Positions 1 through 10,661 are shown, counted from the stretch's first letter. The stretch is DNA of 64,000 bases from Clostridia bacterium (GCA_017543285.1 JAFYGK010000028.1:1-64000), one strand, 5' to 3'. Notes: a model not told the origin generated them from the sequence alone. Numbers and translations are program-made.

Positions 1-2
1 AG

Positions 3-31
3 AAGCACAGAAGCAATAAACTTCTGTGCTT
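3..31. terminator. Perfect 11-bp inverted repeat
   Basis: Arms AAGCACAGAAG and CTTCTGTGCTT flank a 7-base loop. It lies downstream of the minus-strand tRNA-Ala gene, so it could terminate that transcript, but any T-run would fall outside the window. The terminator role is inferred; only the hairpin is seen. Confidence 0.4.
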
Positions 32-128
32 AATGTTGTCATCTAAAAAAATCAAGACGACACATCAGGACAAAACCGTCAACAGTCAAGTAAATGAAAG
101 CATCTGTGTTCGCCTGACTCCCCTGAAG

Positions 129-201
<73 letters not shown>

Positions 202-275
202 AAGACAACGGTGTTATTATATCATAATGATTTGGATAATTCAAGTGAAATTTTTTCATCATGCTTGTATTCTGT

Positions 276-305
276 GATTATTCCATGTTTGTTTTTTGCA
301 TAATC
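276..305 (+). promoter_or_regulatory. Possible forespore-type (sigma-G/F-like) promoter for spoVAD
   Basis: GATTA at 276-280 and CATAATC at 299-305 are separated by 18 bases. This loosely resembles the sigma-G pattern (GHATR, about 18 bases, CATAMTA) with one mismatch in each element. It fits the known forespore expression of spoVA genes, but the match is weak and the call is mostly inference. Confidence 0.25.
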
Positions 306-349
306 GGGAAATAATAATCACAATAATTCAAACAGAGGAAGAATCGATC

Positions 350-1360
350 ATGGCAAGAAAAACAGGAACCTCAACATATATTATGGAAAACAAGCCGTGC
401 GTGCTGGGATTTGCAAGTATTGTCGGCAAAAAGGAAGGAGAAGGCAATCTTGCAAAATATTTCGACAAAATATACAACGATACGACCCTCGGACAGAAAA
501 CATGGGAAAAGGCAGAAAGCCGTCTTGTTGCAGAAGCCGTATCAGTTGCGCTTAAAAAGGCAGATCTGAATTATCCGGATATTGATATTATCTTTTCCGG
601 AGATCTTCTCAATCAATGCATAAGCTCCACATACGGCATAAGAGAGACCGGAATACCCTTTCTCGGATTGTTCGGGGCTTGCTCCACAATAGCTGAAAGC
701 ATTTGCGCCGCCTCGCTGCTGATTGACTCCGGTACGGTTCAAAACTGCGTATGCGCAACTTCTTCTCATTTCTGTTCGGCCGAAAGACAGTTCAGATACC
801 CCCTTGAATACGGAGGACAGCGGCCTCAGTCAAGTCAATGGACGGTTACCGGCTCGGGCGGCCTTGTTCTCGGAACGGAAGAACATGGCATTTGCATTGA
901 TAAGGCGTGTATAGGAAGAATAGTCGATAACGGGACTACCGACGCAAATAACATGGGAGCCGCTATGGCATCGGCGGCGGCCGACACGCTCCTGAGATTT
1001 TTCTCCGACACGGGCGATCCCCCGGAAATGTATGATCTTATAGCAACGGGAGACTTAGGCTTTGTAGGTTCTCAAATCCTGAAGGAGCTGCTGGCGCGGG
1101 AGGGACTCGTTCTGGGCGACAGATATACGGATTGCGGCCTTCTTATATTCGACAGAGACAGGCAGGATGTTCACTCCGGCGGCTCCGGATGCGGATGCTG
1201 CGCAAGCGTCTTGTGCTCTTATATACTGAATTCGATGAGCGAAGGCAAAATGAGCAACGTGCTTGTCTGCGCGACCGGCGCGCTTATGTCTCCGACGTCG
1301 GTGCAGCAGGGCGAAAGCATTCCGGGCATAGCTCACGCCGTACATTTATCTAAAAAATGA
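350..1360 (+). CDS. spoVAD: Stage V sporulation protein AD (dipicolinate-binding SpoVAD)
   Basis: The 336-residue product has the thiolase/ketosynthase-like fold of SpoVAD, with family stretches such as FLGLFGACST (near residue 105) and the glycine-rich GSGCGCCASVL near the C-terminus. Its length matches the usual ~338. SpoVAD binds dipicolinic acid at the spore inner membrane and works with the SpoVAC/SpoVAE channel during Ca-DPA uptake. The ATG at 350 was chosen because GAGGAAG precedes it; a longer reading from 296 lacks a ribosome site. It is unusual that neither spoVAC nor spoVAE is adjacent: upstream is a divergent tRNA and downstream an FNT-type transporter. Assignment is confident; the isolation may mean the other spoVA genes are elsewhere. 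Confidence 0.93.
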   Translation: MARKTGTSTYIMENKPCVLGFASIVGKKEGEGNLAKYFDKIYNDTTLGQKTWEKAESRLVAEAVSVALKKADLNYPDIDIIFSGDLLNQCISSTYGIRETGIPFLGLFGACSTIAESICAASLLIDSGTVQNCVCATSSHFCSAERQFRYPLEYGGQRPQSSQWTVTGSGGLVLGTEEHGICIDKACIGRIVDNGTTDANNMGAAMASAAADTLLRFFSDTGDPPEMYDLIATGDLGFVGSQILKELLAREGLVLGDRYTDCGLLIFDRDRQDVHSGGSGCGCCASVLCSYILNSMSEGKMSNVLVCATGALMSPTSVQQGESIPGIAHAVHLSKK

Positions 1361-1600
1361 TATATTGCAGGACAGGATGGAGAACTTTAAAGTCATTTGA
1401 GCCATCCTGTTTTTTTGAGGCTGAAAATGACAGCATGGATTTTTTATTCTGACCACGGTAAGGAGTTTCCGGCGCATCGCATATATTTACACACTACACA
1501 GTCCGTTTCGCCTGCAGACAGCCTGCGCCGAATTTATCGTAATATTGACATAAACCCTGAAATGATTTATTATTTAAAAAACAGGACAGGGGAGACTTTC

Positions 1601-2206
1601 GTGGAATCGCTAAAAAAATCTGTTGCGGCCGGACTTATGATAGGAATAGGCTGCATTGTTTATCTTTCGCTGGAGAGTAAAATAGCCGGCGCGTTGCTTT
1701 TTTCCGTGGGATTATTTCTTATTTGCTCCTTCGGGATGTTTTTATTCACCGGGAAGATAGGCTACATAATCAAAACCGGAAATAAGCCCAACTGTGCTGT
1801 GATATGGTTGGGAAACCTTTTCGGCAGTATAGCGGTGTCTGTTATTGCCCGCATTGCGAAGCCATCTCTGCATGAAACAGCGGCTGCGATGGTGGAGAAT
1901 AAACTGAATCAGAATTATTTAGCTATAGTGATTCTTTCGTTTTTGTGCGGAATTCTCATGTACAGCGCGGTGGAAAACTTCCGGAAAAATCCAAACAGCG
2001 TAAGCGGGATAGTCGGCATAGTGCTTTGCGTTTCCGTTTTCATTCTCTGCGGATTTGAGCACAGTATTGCCGATATGAATTATCTCGTAATGGCCATATC
2101 TTCGGCAGATCAGGCTTTGCAGTATCTGCTGTTTATCGTTGTTGTCTCTGTATCAAACGGTCTTGGAGCGCTTGCGATAAGGTTTCTCACAAAGGAAAAA
2201 GAATAA
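1601..2206 (+). CDS. Short formate/nitrite transporter (FNT) family membrane protein
   Basis: This 201-residue, almost wholly hydrophobic protein has about six membrane segments. It carries a GFEHSIADM motif near residue 145, which matches the FNT signature around the central pore histidine, and LFTGKIG near residue 49 in the position of the omega loop. FNT proteins are pentameric channels for formate, nitrite or related small anions. It is shorter than FocA/NirC (~270-285), lacking terminal extensions. The GTG at 1601 is preferred because AGGGGAGA sits 5 bases upstream; an in-frame ATG at 1562 has no good site. It follows spoVAD by 240 bases on the same strand. The substrate cannot be told. 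Confidence 0.75.
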   Translation: MESLKKSVAAGLMIGIGCIVYLSLESKIAGALLFSVGLFLICSFGMFLFTGKIGYIIKTGNKPNCAVIWLGNLFGSIAVSVIARIAKPSLHETAAAMVENKLNQNYLAIVILSFLCGILMYSAVENFRKNPNSVSGIVGIVLCVSVFILCGFEHSIADMNYLVMAISSADQALQYLLFIVVVSVSNGLGALAIRFLTKEKE

Positions 2207-2294
2207 CATGTTCTGACGGCAGCAATCGCTGAAAGGGCTCTGCAATTATTTCCGTTAATTTTATAATTCGCAAAATCTGTAGAACTTTATAATA

Positions 2295-2888
2295 ATGATA
2301 AGCATAAGAAAAATCAATAAGCTTAAAAATCGAGAATCAAGAATAGTTTCCGATCAATGGAAGCTCGGAAGATTCATATTTGAATCAAGCCTCATCAATC
2401 AAAAATACGGATTCCCTTTCTTGAACCGCCACGATATTGAGCTTGAGCCCAGGACGGAATACAACGTCAGGATTAAATATCTCAATAGAAAATGCGAGCA
2501 GAGGATAGTTCCTATAATCTGCTCTCCGGAAGGAAAAGGCAAAATCTATCTGAATTACAGACTGATCGACCGCAAGGGCAGATTAACAGAGAATACCCCG
2601 GCAAAGCGGTTTGCTGCGGAGATCAGTTTGCAGAGAGAGGAAATAACGGTTAAATTTTGCTCATCGACCGGAATAATGTCAATTGCATACGAATGCGACA
2701 GTCAGAATGATAATGACGCTTACGACAGAATATGTTCCGATTCTTGCAACTGGAAATATGCGATGACCGCAAAACAGATAGATCCTTTTACTGTGGAATA
2801 CAGCTGTAAAAATCCCGACAGCATGGATTTCGACTGTTTTCGCTTTTCGGTCAGTTGGGAGAAAAAAGAAAACGGACCAATAAAATAA
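2295..2888 (+). CDS. Hypothetical protein
   Basis: The 197-residue product is not recognised. It is soluble-looking, with no signal peptide or membrane segment, a basic N-terminus (several K/R within the first 20 residues) and several scattered cysteines (notably in the C-terminal half: CSSTG, CDSQ, CSDSC, CKNP, CFRF). The pattern of alternating hydrophobic residues suggests a beta-rich fold. The ATG at 2295 has no clear Shine-Dalgarno sequence, so the start is uncertain. It sits between the FNT gene and the AlkD-like gene, all on the plus strand. Confidence 0.55.
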   Translation: MISIRKINKLKNRESRIVSDQWKLGRFIFESSLINQKYGFPFLNRHDIELEPRTEYNVRIKYLNRKCEQRIVPIICSPEGKGKIYLNYRLIDRKGRLTENTPAKRFAAEISLQREEITVKFCSSTGIMSIAYECDSQNDNDAYDRICSDSCNWKYAMTAKQIDPFTVEYSCKNPDSMDFDCFRFSVSWEKKENGPIK

Positions 2889-2989
2889 GAGGGCAAAAGC
2901 GGATCGGACGAAAAGCCGCCTAACAAAATAAAAGATAAGTTTTATTTAGTTGCAAATCATACGAGTTTCACAGCATGGAGGGGACCGGC

Positions 2990-3676
2990 GTGGATTCAAA
3001 GCTGCTTGCCGAAAAACTGTATTCTTTACAGGATACTAAATACAGGGATTTTCAGACCAGACTTATTCCTACGGTTTCCCCTGATTCGATCATAGGCGTA
3101 AGGACTCCCGAGCTCAGAAGGCTTGCAAGAGAGCTTTTTTCTTCGGACTTTCGAGATGAATTTCTTCGATCTCTGCCCCATGGCTTTTTTGAAGAAAATC
3201 AGCTTCACGCATTTATAATATCCCTTATTCGTGATTTCGAGCAATGCATTGCGTATCTTGACGCTTTTCTTCCCTTTGTTGATAACTGGGCGACCTGCGA
3301 TCAGATGTCGCCCAAGATTTTTAAAAAGTACAGGCAGCTTCTGATTCCTTGTGTTGATCGTTGGCTTTTCTCAAATCATATTTACACCGTACGTTTCGGA
3401 ATTGGTGTTTTGATGGAGCATTTTCTTGATGAGGATTTCAGTCCCGATTTTCCTCGGAAGGTCATAAACGCCTGCTCGGATGAGTATTATGTCAGCATGA
3501 TGGCCGCATGGTATTTTGCGACAGCTCTCGCCAAAAGATACGATGATGTTTTGCCTTATATTCAAAACAAATGTCTCGATAAGGCGACGCACAACAGGGC
3601 GATCCAGAAGGCAGTAGAAAGCTACCGCCTGTCAGACGAGCAAAAAGTTTACTTAAAAACCCTGAAAATCAAATAA
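2990..3676 (+). CDS. DNA alkylation repair protein, AlkD-like HEAT-repeat glycosylase
   Basis: The 228-residue product matches the AlkD/DUF-type alkylation repair family: an all-helical HEAT-like protein with the family stretches GVRTPELRRLAREL near residue 37, the DNWATCDQ motif near residue 98 (the aspartate and tryptophan of the AlkD active region) and SDEYYVSMMAAWYFA near residue 163. AlkD enzymes excise N3- and N7-alkylated purines. GTG at 2990 was preferred over ATG at 2975 because GGAGGGG lies 6 bases before the GTG. A terminator follows at 3701. Confidence 0.85.
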   Translation: MDSKLLAEKLYSLQDTKYRDFQTRLIPTVSPDSIIGVRTPELRRLARELFSSDFRDEFLRSLPHGFFEENQLHAFIISLIRDFEQCIAYLDAFLPFVDNWATCDQMSPKIFKKYRQLLIPCVDRWLFSNHIYTVRFGIGVLMEHFLDEDFSPDFPRKVINACSDEYYVSMMAAWYFATALAKRYDDVLPYIQNKCLDKATHNRAIQKAVESYRLSDEQKVYLKTLKIK

Positions 3677-3700
3677 CCTTTTATCGTCAAGCAATTATAA

Positions 3701-3724
3701 AGGGTCGCCGGAAACGGCGACCCT
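3701..3724. terminator. Bidirectional hairpin between alkD-like gene and oadB
   Basis: AGGGTCGCC and GGCGACCCT form a 9-bp stem with a 6-base loop between two convergent genes. T-rich tails on both sides are short (TTGATTTATTG on plus, TTTATAATTG on minus), so termination may be moderate. Confidence 0.7.
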
Positions 3725-3746
3725 TGATTTATTGTGGAGTATGTAT

Positions 3747-5114
3747 TTATCCGAGAATAGCGATGAGAACGCCTGCGGCAACGGCCGAACCGATAACACC
3801 GGCGACATTGGGGCCCATAGCGTGCATGAGAAGGAAGTTTGCGGGGTTTTCCTGCTGACCGACCTTCTGAGAGACTCGCGCCGCCATAGGAACGGCGGAA
3901 ACGCCGGCCGAGCCGATGAGCGGATTGACCTTGCCGTGCGTTAAGTGGCACATGATCTTGCCGAACAGCAGACCGCCGCATGTACCGAACATGAACGCGA
4001 TAAGACCGAGACCGACAATATAGAGGGTCTTCCATGTCAGGAAGGTCTGACCGTTTGCTGTTGCGCCGACCGTAACGCCGAGGAATATTGTGATTATGTT
4101 CATCAGCTCGTTCTGCGCGGTCTTGTTAAGACGGTCAGCGACAAGCGATTCTCTGAACAGGTTGCCAAGCATGAGCATACCGACCAGAGGAGCCGCCGAA
4201 GGCAGGATAAGAGCGACGATTATTGTAACGATGATGGGGAAGAGTATTTTCTCTGTCTTGGAAACAGGTCTGAGCTGTTCCATGACGATGGAACGCTCCT
4301 TCTTTGTGGTGAGCAGCTTCATGAACGGCGGCTGAATAATGGGTATCAGCGCCATATATGAATAGGCTGCAACGGCAATCGGGCCCAGAAGATGGGGCGC
4401 CAGTTTGGTTGTGACGTAGATGGCGGTAGGACCGTCCGCGCCGCCAATGATGCCGATGGAGCCGGCTTCCTGTCCGGTAAAGCCGAGAACCTTTGCAAGA
4501 ATGAACGCGATAAAGATACCGAGCTGAGCGGCCGCGCCCAAAAGGAAGCTCTTGGGGTTTGCTATAAGCGGACCGAAGTCGGTCATACAGCCTATGCCGA
4601 GGAAAATGAGCGGCGGATAAATTCCCAGCTTAACACCCTGATAGAGATAGTAGAAAAGACCGCCTGTCTGTACCGGCTTGTTCCAGAAGGGAGCAAGCTC
4701 CTGCCAGATGATGGGATAGCTGTGTACATCCTCGGGATGAATGGCATTGAGCATGTCGTTTATCTGCGTGGCTGACAGCGAGTTTTTTATAGCCTCAAGT
4801 ATCTGCTCGTTTGACGTCAGGTGAGCAAATTTTTCCGGGAATGCCTTGACCGCCGCGTCGACCAGCTCCTGAACGGGAACGGGTATCATTTCGTTCTTGG
4901 GCATGTCCATAAGACCGGCCAGCGGAAGATTGGCCAACAGCATGCCGAAGGAAATCGGCAAAAGCAGAAGGGGTTCGAATTTTTTGACAATGGCGAGATA
5001 CATCAGGAAGCAGGATACCGCGATCATAATGTAATTCTGCCAATATACGAGATTGAATCCCGATGTGGTAACGAGCTGGTTCAGCGCGTCAACAAAACCG
5101 TCGAATACACCCAA
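3747..5114 (-). CDS. oadB: Sodium-translocating decarboxylase, beta subunit (OadB/GcdB/MmdB family)
   Basis: The 455-residue integral membrane protein carries the hallmarks of the beta subunit of biotin-dependent Na+ pumps: GIGCMTDFGPLIANP near residue 175, GGADGPTAIYVT near 223 and GSAGVSAVPMAARV near 400, with about nine membrane segments. It couples decarboxylation of carboxybiotin to outward sodium transport. It is longer than the usual ~375-430 because of an inserted segment between the second membrane helix and the LFYYLYQG region (about residues 75-150). Only the gamma-type gene precedes it, 2 bases away; no carboxyltransferase alpha subunit or biotin carrier is in the window, so the substrate (oxaloacetate, methylmalonyl-CoA or glutaconyl-CoA) is unknown. 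Confidence 0.92.
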   Translation of the reverse strand: MGVFDGFVDALNQLVTTSGFNLVYWQNYIMIAVSCFLMYLAIVKKFEPLLLLPISFGMLLANLPLAGLMDMPKNEMIPVPVQELVDAAVKAFPEKFAHLTSNEQILEAIKNSLSATQINDMLNAIHPEDVHSYPIIWQELAPFWNKPVQTGGLFYYLYQGVKLGIYPPLIFLGIGCMTDFGPLIANPKSFLLGAAAQLGIFIAFILAKVLGFTGQEAGSIGIIGGADGPTAIYVTTKLAPHLLGPIAVAAYSYMALIPIIQPPFMKLLTTKKERSIVMEQLRPVSKTEKILFPIIVTIIVALILPSAAPLVGMLMLGNLFRESLVADRLNKTAQNELMNIITIFLGVTVGATANGQTFLTWKTLYIVGLGLIAFMFGTCGGLLFGKIMCHLTHGKVNPLIGSAGVSAVPMAARVSQKVGQQENPANFLLMHAMGPNVAGVIGSAVAAGVLIAILG

Positions 5115-5116
5115 TT

Positions 5117-5527
5117 TTACTTCCTCCCTCTTGCGTTAAAAAACGAATTGATATTTTGCGAGATACCTGCCATTGCCCATGCGGAACGTCCGGCTGCGGC
5201 AACACGTCTCACGCTCTTTACCGCGTAGGCAGTGTTGTCCTCAAGCCCGGCGTAATATACGGCGGCTGCGATAACGGCCATTATCTCGTCAACGTCATCT
5301 TCGACTGCCGCAGCTGCCTTGACGACGTTGGATATGACGGGTATAGCAGCTGCCTTCTTAGGGTTTTGGGGAGTATCTCCCTTCTTTGAGGATGATTTGC
5401 CCGTAATGCTTCTGACTATTTTGGAATAAAGCCAGATGCTGAAGGTGAGGATTATCAGTACGGAGAAAACGACAACAAGTCCGACCAATAAAACCGTGAC
5501 CATTTGAGTTACATCGCTTGGATTCAT
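5117..5527 (-). CDS. oadG: Sodium-pump decarboxylase gamma/delta subunit (OadG family)
   Basis: The 136-residue protein has one N-terminal membrane helix (about residues 10-34, VTVLLVGLVVVFSVLIILTF), then a Lys/Ser-rich linker and a small C-terminal region ending in basic residues. This is the plan of OadG/MmdD subunits, which assemble the membrane complex. It has a conserved-looking DEIMAVIAAAVYY helix, as in clostridial OadG proteins. ATG at 5527 is preferred (AAGGAG about 9 bases upstream); TTG at 5530 is possible. It is directly followed by oadB, and a consensus promoter lies at 5655-5683. Confidence 0.85.
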   Translation of the reverse strand: MNPSDVTQMVTVLLVGLVVVFSVLIILTFSIWLYSKIVRSITGKSSSKKGDTPQNPKKAAAIPVISNVVKAAAAVEDDVDEIMAVIAAAVYYAGLEDNTAYAVKSVRRVAAAGRSAWAMAGISQNINSFFNARGRK

Positions 5528-5654
5528 CAATACACTTCTCCTTGGATTATTTTGTCTTCATATTTGAGCGGCTGCGGATTTTAAGCGGTTTGGACGGAAC
5601 AACCCGCCCGAACCGGAGAAAAAACAACAAAAAGCCCAAATCCAAACATTATAT

Positions 5655-5683
5655 ATTATATCGGAATCGAAGAAATAAATCAA
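5655..5683 (-). promoter_or_regulatory. Sigma-A promoter of oadG-oadB
   Basis: On the minus strand TTGATT (5678-5683) and TATAAT (5655-5660) are separated by 17 bases. It is the only signal seen in the 360-base gap 5531-5890 apart from the groEL terminator. Confidence 0.75.
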
Positions 5684-5817
5684 CTGATTTTTAATAATTC
5701 GTTAAATAATGGCAATATTATGTCGAACACAATGGCATAACCACAAAAACTGTGAAAGTTGCAACAGAGAATCAATTAAAAAGGGATAATGGAGCCTCTG
5801 TGTTATATAGTTATATA

Positions 5818-5848
5818 AAAGAAAAAGGCGCGCTGTTTAAAGCGCGCC
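5818..5848 (-). terminator. groESL terminator
   Basis: GGCGCGC and GCGCGCC (5827-5848) form a GC-rich stem around TTTAAACA. On the minus strand it is followed by TTTTTCTTTT, a classic intrinsic terminator 40 bases past the groEL stop codon. Confidence 0.9.
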
Positions 5849-5890
5849 GTATAGGTTATCAAATGCTGTGTTGTATCAAAGCGGTTGTTA

Positions 5891-7570
<1,680 letters not shown>

Positions 7571-7626
7571 TTATTCATACCGCTTTATTGTTCTGCGTAA
7601 ATTATGCGTAATAAAAATGCGTTGGA

Positions 7627-7938
<312 letters not shown>

Positions 7939-7949
7939 TTAAATAAGAT

Positions 7950-7976
7950 TTAGCACTCTTTATATCTGAGTGCTAA
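7950..7976 (-). promoter_or_regulatory. CIRCE operator (HrcA binding site)
   Basis: TTAGCACTC, 9 bases, GAGTGCTAA is a perfect match to the CIRCE consensus. It lies just downstream of the groESL promoter, so HrcA bound here would block transcription until heat stress inactivates it. hrcA itself is not in the window. Confidence 0.98.
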
Positions 7977-7980
7977 ATAT

Positions 7981-8009
7981 ATTTTAATCACTTGCAATGG
8001 AAAAATCAA
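7981..8009 (-). promoter_or_regulatory. groESL sigma-A promoter
   Basis: On the minus strand TTGATT (8004-8009) and TAAAAT (7981-7986) are 17 bases apart, immediately upstream of CIRCE. Confidence 0.75.
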
Positions 8010-8075
8010 GTACTAATTATTCAAATATTTGTATTTAACAAAAAGTTTACAAGTAAGGCCGAAAGAAGAGAAAAA

Positions 8076-9020
8076 CTATGCCTCCCGCAAAATGGGGATG
8101 CTTTGACTGAATCCGAAGACGCAGCCTTTCGGTATTATGAAGTTTACCGCTCCGGGCAGACTTTCAAATGTCACGCTGTCGGCATATTCTACTTCGCCGT
8201 CAATGTTTATCGGGAGGATTGTATCGGCTTGTATTTTGATCTTTTTGCTTCTGAAAGAATATATGTAATCCTTGATTTCGTTATGAAGACCCTTCTTATA
8301 TTTATCTATGAGTTTCAGCGCGGCTGCATGCGACGCTTTTCTGAACAGCGTAACATCCATCAGGCCGTCGTTGGGTATGGCATAGGGCGCGCCGATATAT
8401 CCTCCGCCGTAGACCCTGCCGCAGGCGGCGAGAGAGAAAACAAATTCCTCATCATAAGCTTTGCCGCTGTCGCAGTCGGTTATTCGCAGCGGAGTCGCAA
8501 GCTTGCCGGCAAGCGCTCGCATGAGCGCGAGAAAATAAGACAGCTTACCCGTCATAAGCGGTATGCGCTTGACCGATTTTTGAAAATGGCAAACCCTGGC
8601 GTCAAATCCGATGGAGCATATATTAATGGAGTAAAAATCATTTGCCTTTATCATATCTACTGCGTGAGCCTCTCCGTCGATCTGTGCGCGGATGTCGCAA
8701 AACTGCGATGCGTTTCCGAACAGTTTGATATAGTCGTTGCCCGAGCCGCAGGGTATCATTCCAATCTGAGCATTTGAGTAACCTGCCGCGCCTGACGCGA
8801 CCTCATTCAGGGTGCCGTCTCCTCCGCAGGCGAATAACCTGACGGTATCTCCCTTGGAAGCCTCGTGACGTGAAACGGAAACCGCGTGGCCTCTATATTC
8901 GGTGACACGGAAACTGTAATCCGCGTCGGTTGACTGCATTGCTTGGGTTATCACTTTTTTTATCTTTTCCGTGCTGTCCTTTTTTCCTGCATTCGGATTG
9001 AGAATAAAAATATATCTCAT
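8076..9020 (-). CDS. Diacylglycerol kinase-family lipid kinase (DgkB/YegS-like)
   Basis: The 314-residue protein begins YIFILNPNAGKK and has the nucleotide-binding motif GGDGTLNEV near residue 65 and PCGSGNDYIK near 88, the signatures of the DAGK catalytic domain. A C-terminal beta domain follows. The family phosphorylates diacylglycerol or similar lipids at the membrane to recycle them for phospholipid synthesis. The true start is the ATG at 9020; a longer reading to 9173 runs back into the next gene. It is 43 bases from the upstream repeat protein on the same strand. Confidence 0.87.
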   Translation of the reverse strand: MRYIFILNPNAGKKDSTEKIKKVITQAMQSTDADYSFRVTEYRGHAVSVSRHEASKGDTVRLFACGGDGTLNEVASGAAGYSNAQIGMIPCGSGNDYIKLFGNASQFCDIRAQIDGEAHAVDMIKANDFYSINICSIGFDARVCHFQKSVKRIPLMTGKLSYFLALMRALAGKLATPLRITDCDSGKAYDEEFVFSLAACGRVYGGGYIGAPYAIPNDGLMDVTLFRKASHAAALKLIDKYKKGLHNEIKDYIYSFRSKKIKIQADTILPINIDGEVEYADSVTFESLPGAVNFIIPKGCVFGFSQSIPILREA

Positions 9021-9063
9021 AATCTGATTGTCCTTTATATTTCTTTTCAAATTTCGCGCCCGT

Positions 9064-9540
9064 TTACCTGCCCAAAAGTCCTCCCAAGGTGGCGATGGAA
9101 TTGGCAGTGTTTTGAAGCCTTTGCGCCGTTGACTCAAGCGCGCTGACAAGTCCGTTGAGCGATTCGATATCAAGCTCGCTCAGCTTATTGGCGGCCTCGG
9201 TAAGCGCTCTGACGGCGTCGTTTATTCCGTCGGTATCAAGTCCCGCGAGCATATTTGCAGCGTCTCTCAGAGAAGCGGCCGTCTCGTTCAGCGTTTCGAC
9301 GTCGGCTTCGGTCAGCTTGTTCGCCGCCGCGGTCAGCGCTTCGACCGCTTCATTAATCTGATCGACCTCGACGTTTCTCACGTCGGTTTCTATCAATGCG
9401 AGACTGCGGTGAACGGTGGAAAATTCAACTGCGGCGAAAACGCCTACCGCGAGAATTATCAGCAGGATACATCCGAGCAGGGCTGTCTGTATGCGCATGT
9501 GAAGCAGCTTTTCATCTCTTGCGCCTGTCTGATTATGCAT
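9064..9540 (-). CDS. Membrane-anchored protein with four 22-residue helical repeats
   Basis: The 158-residue protein has a short basic N-terminus, one membrane helix (about residues 17-38, TALLGCILLIILAVGVFAAV), then four tandem 22-residue repeats with the pattern of an acidic start, I/L-N at positions 4-5, A-x-x-L at 8-12 and A-A-N-x-L at 14-19. Each repeat should form a 22-residue amphipathic helix (two hendecads), so an extracellular coiled coil is likely. No family is recognised. GGGAG lies 7 bases before the ATG at 9540. The 3' end of the upstream rRNA methyltransferase gene is 24 bases away. Confidence 0.7.
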   Translation of the reverse strand: MHNQTGARDEKLLHMRIQTALLGCILLIILAVGVFAAVEFSTVHRSLALIETDVRNVEVDQINEAVEALTAAANKLTEADVETLNETAASLRDAANMLAGLDTDGINDAVRALTEAANKLSELDIESLNGLVSALESTAQRLQNTANSIATLGGLLGR

Positions 9541-9563
9541 TGTAAAGCTCCCTTCATTATTAA

Positions 9564-10661
9564 TTAAAAATACATATACAGCTGGCATTTTATCATGCCG
9601 TTATACAGCTTGCGGCGCTTTGACGCCTTTCTGCCGAACAGCTTCTCAAATTCTTCGTCGGGGCTGATAATGTAACAGCTTTCCTTTGAAAAATCAAATG
9701 CTTTTCCCATAATTCCGTAAATATCCCGAGCCTCTTTTATATTTAGCAGACGTTCTCCGTAAGGCGGGTTGCATAATACTATTGAGCCTTCTTCACTGAC
9801 GTGATCCTTTATATTCCTTATGCTGAAATCTATCCTCGTATCCACGCCTGCTCGCTTTGCGTTATTCTTGACGAGCGCCTCGCATCTGGGATCTATATCG
9901 TGTCCGTGTGCGATAAAATCGTTGTTCCTTACGATGCGGTCGATGGCTCTTTGCCGCTCATGCAGCCAGGTTTCTTTCGGAATATTCCATCCTTCGCTTA
10001 TAAAATTTCTGTTCATTCCCGGTGCGATTCTCATGGCATGCAGAGCCGATTCGATTAACAGGGTACCGCTGCCGCACATGGGATCGACGACAGTACTGCT
10101 GCCTCTGACATGAGCGATATACGCCATGGCGGCCGCGAGAGTTTCTCTTATGGGAGCGTCATTTGATGCCGGCCGGTAGCCTCTTTTGTGCAGACCCTCT
10201 CCGGATGTATCAATCATCAGCGCGACTTCATCCTTCATGATGGAAAACTGTATGCTGTAAAGACTGCCCGTTTCCTCGAACCATGAAATGCGGTACTTTG
10301 ATTTAAGCCGCTCGACAACCGCCTTTTTGATTATTTTCTGACAGTCGGGAATGCTGTGCAGCTTTGAATTGATCGACCAGCCCTTGACGGGAAATCTGTC
10401 TTTTCTTGTTATCCAATTTTCCCACGGAAGAGCCCTGGTCTTCTCAAAAAGCTCGTCAAACGAATAAGCTCCGAAGCGCCCGACGATTATAAGAACCCTC
10501 TCGGCAAATCGAGAGTTTATATTGGTGCGCGCCATAATGTCATAATCGCCGCTGAAATACACCTTCCCGTTATCGGCAATAACTTTCTGCGCGTCCATTT
10601 TTTTAAGTTCGTTTGCCGCAAGACCCTCCAGACCAAATAAACAAGGAGCCGCAAAATCCAT
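9564..10661 (-). CDS. THUMP-domain 23S rRNA (guanine-N2)-methyltransferase-like protein (YpsC/RlmL-N family)
   Basis: The 365-residue protein starts with a THUMP-type RNA-binding region (about residues 1-155) and continues with a class I SAM-dependent methyltransferase. The latter shows DPMCGSGTLLIESA near residue 195 and the catalytic NPPYGERL near 300, typical of N2-guanine RNA methyltransferases. It matches Bacillus YpsC-like proteins (~380 residues). GGGGAG precedes the ATG by 10 bases. The target nucleotide cannot be read from the sequence. Confidence 0.88.
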   Translation of the reverse strand: MDFAAPCLFGLEGLAANELKKMDAQKVIADNGKVYFSGDYDIMARTNINSRFAERVLIIVGRFGAYSFDELFEKTRALPWENWITRKDRFPVKGWSINSKLHSIPDCQKIIKKAVVERLKSKYRISWFEETGSLYSIQFSIMKDEVALMIDTSGEGLHKRGYRPASNDAPIRETLAAAMAYIAHVRGSSTVVDPMCGSGTLLIESALHAMRIAPGMNRNFISEGWNIPKETWLHERQRAIDRIVRNNDFIAHGHDIDPRCEALVKNNAKRAGVDTRIDFSIRNIKDHVSEEGSIVLCNPPYGERLLNIKEARDIYGIMGKAFDFSKESCYIISPDEEFEKLFGRKASKRRKLYNGMIKCQLYMYF

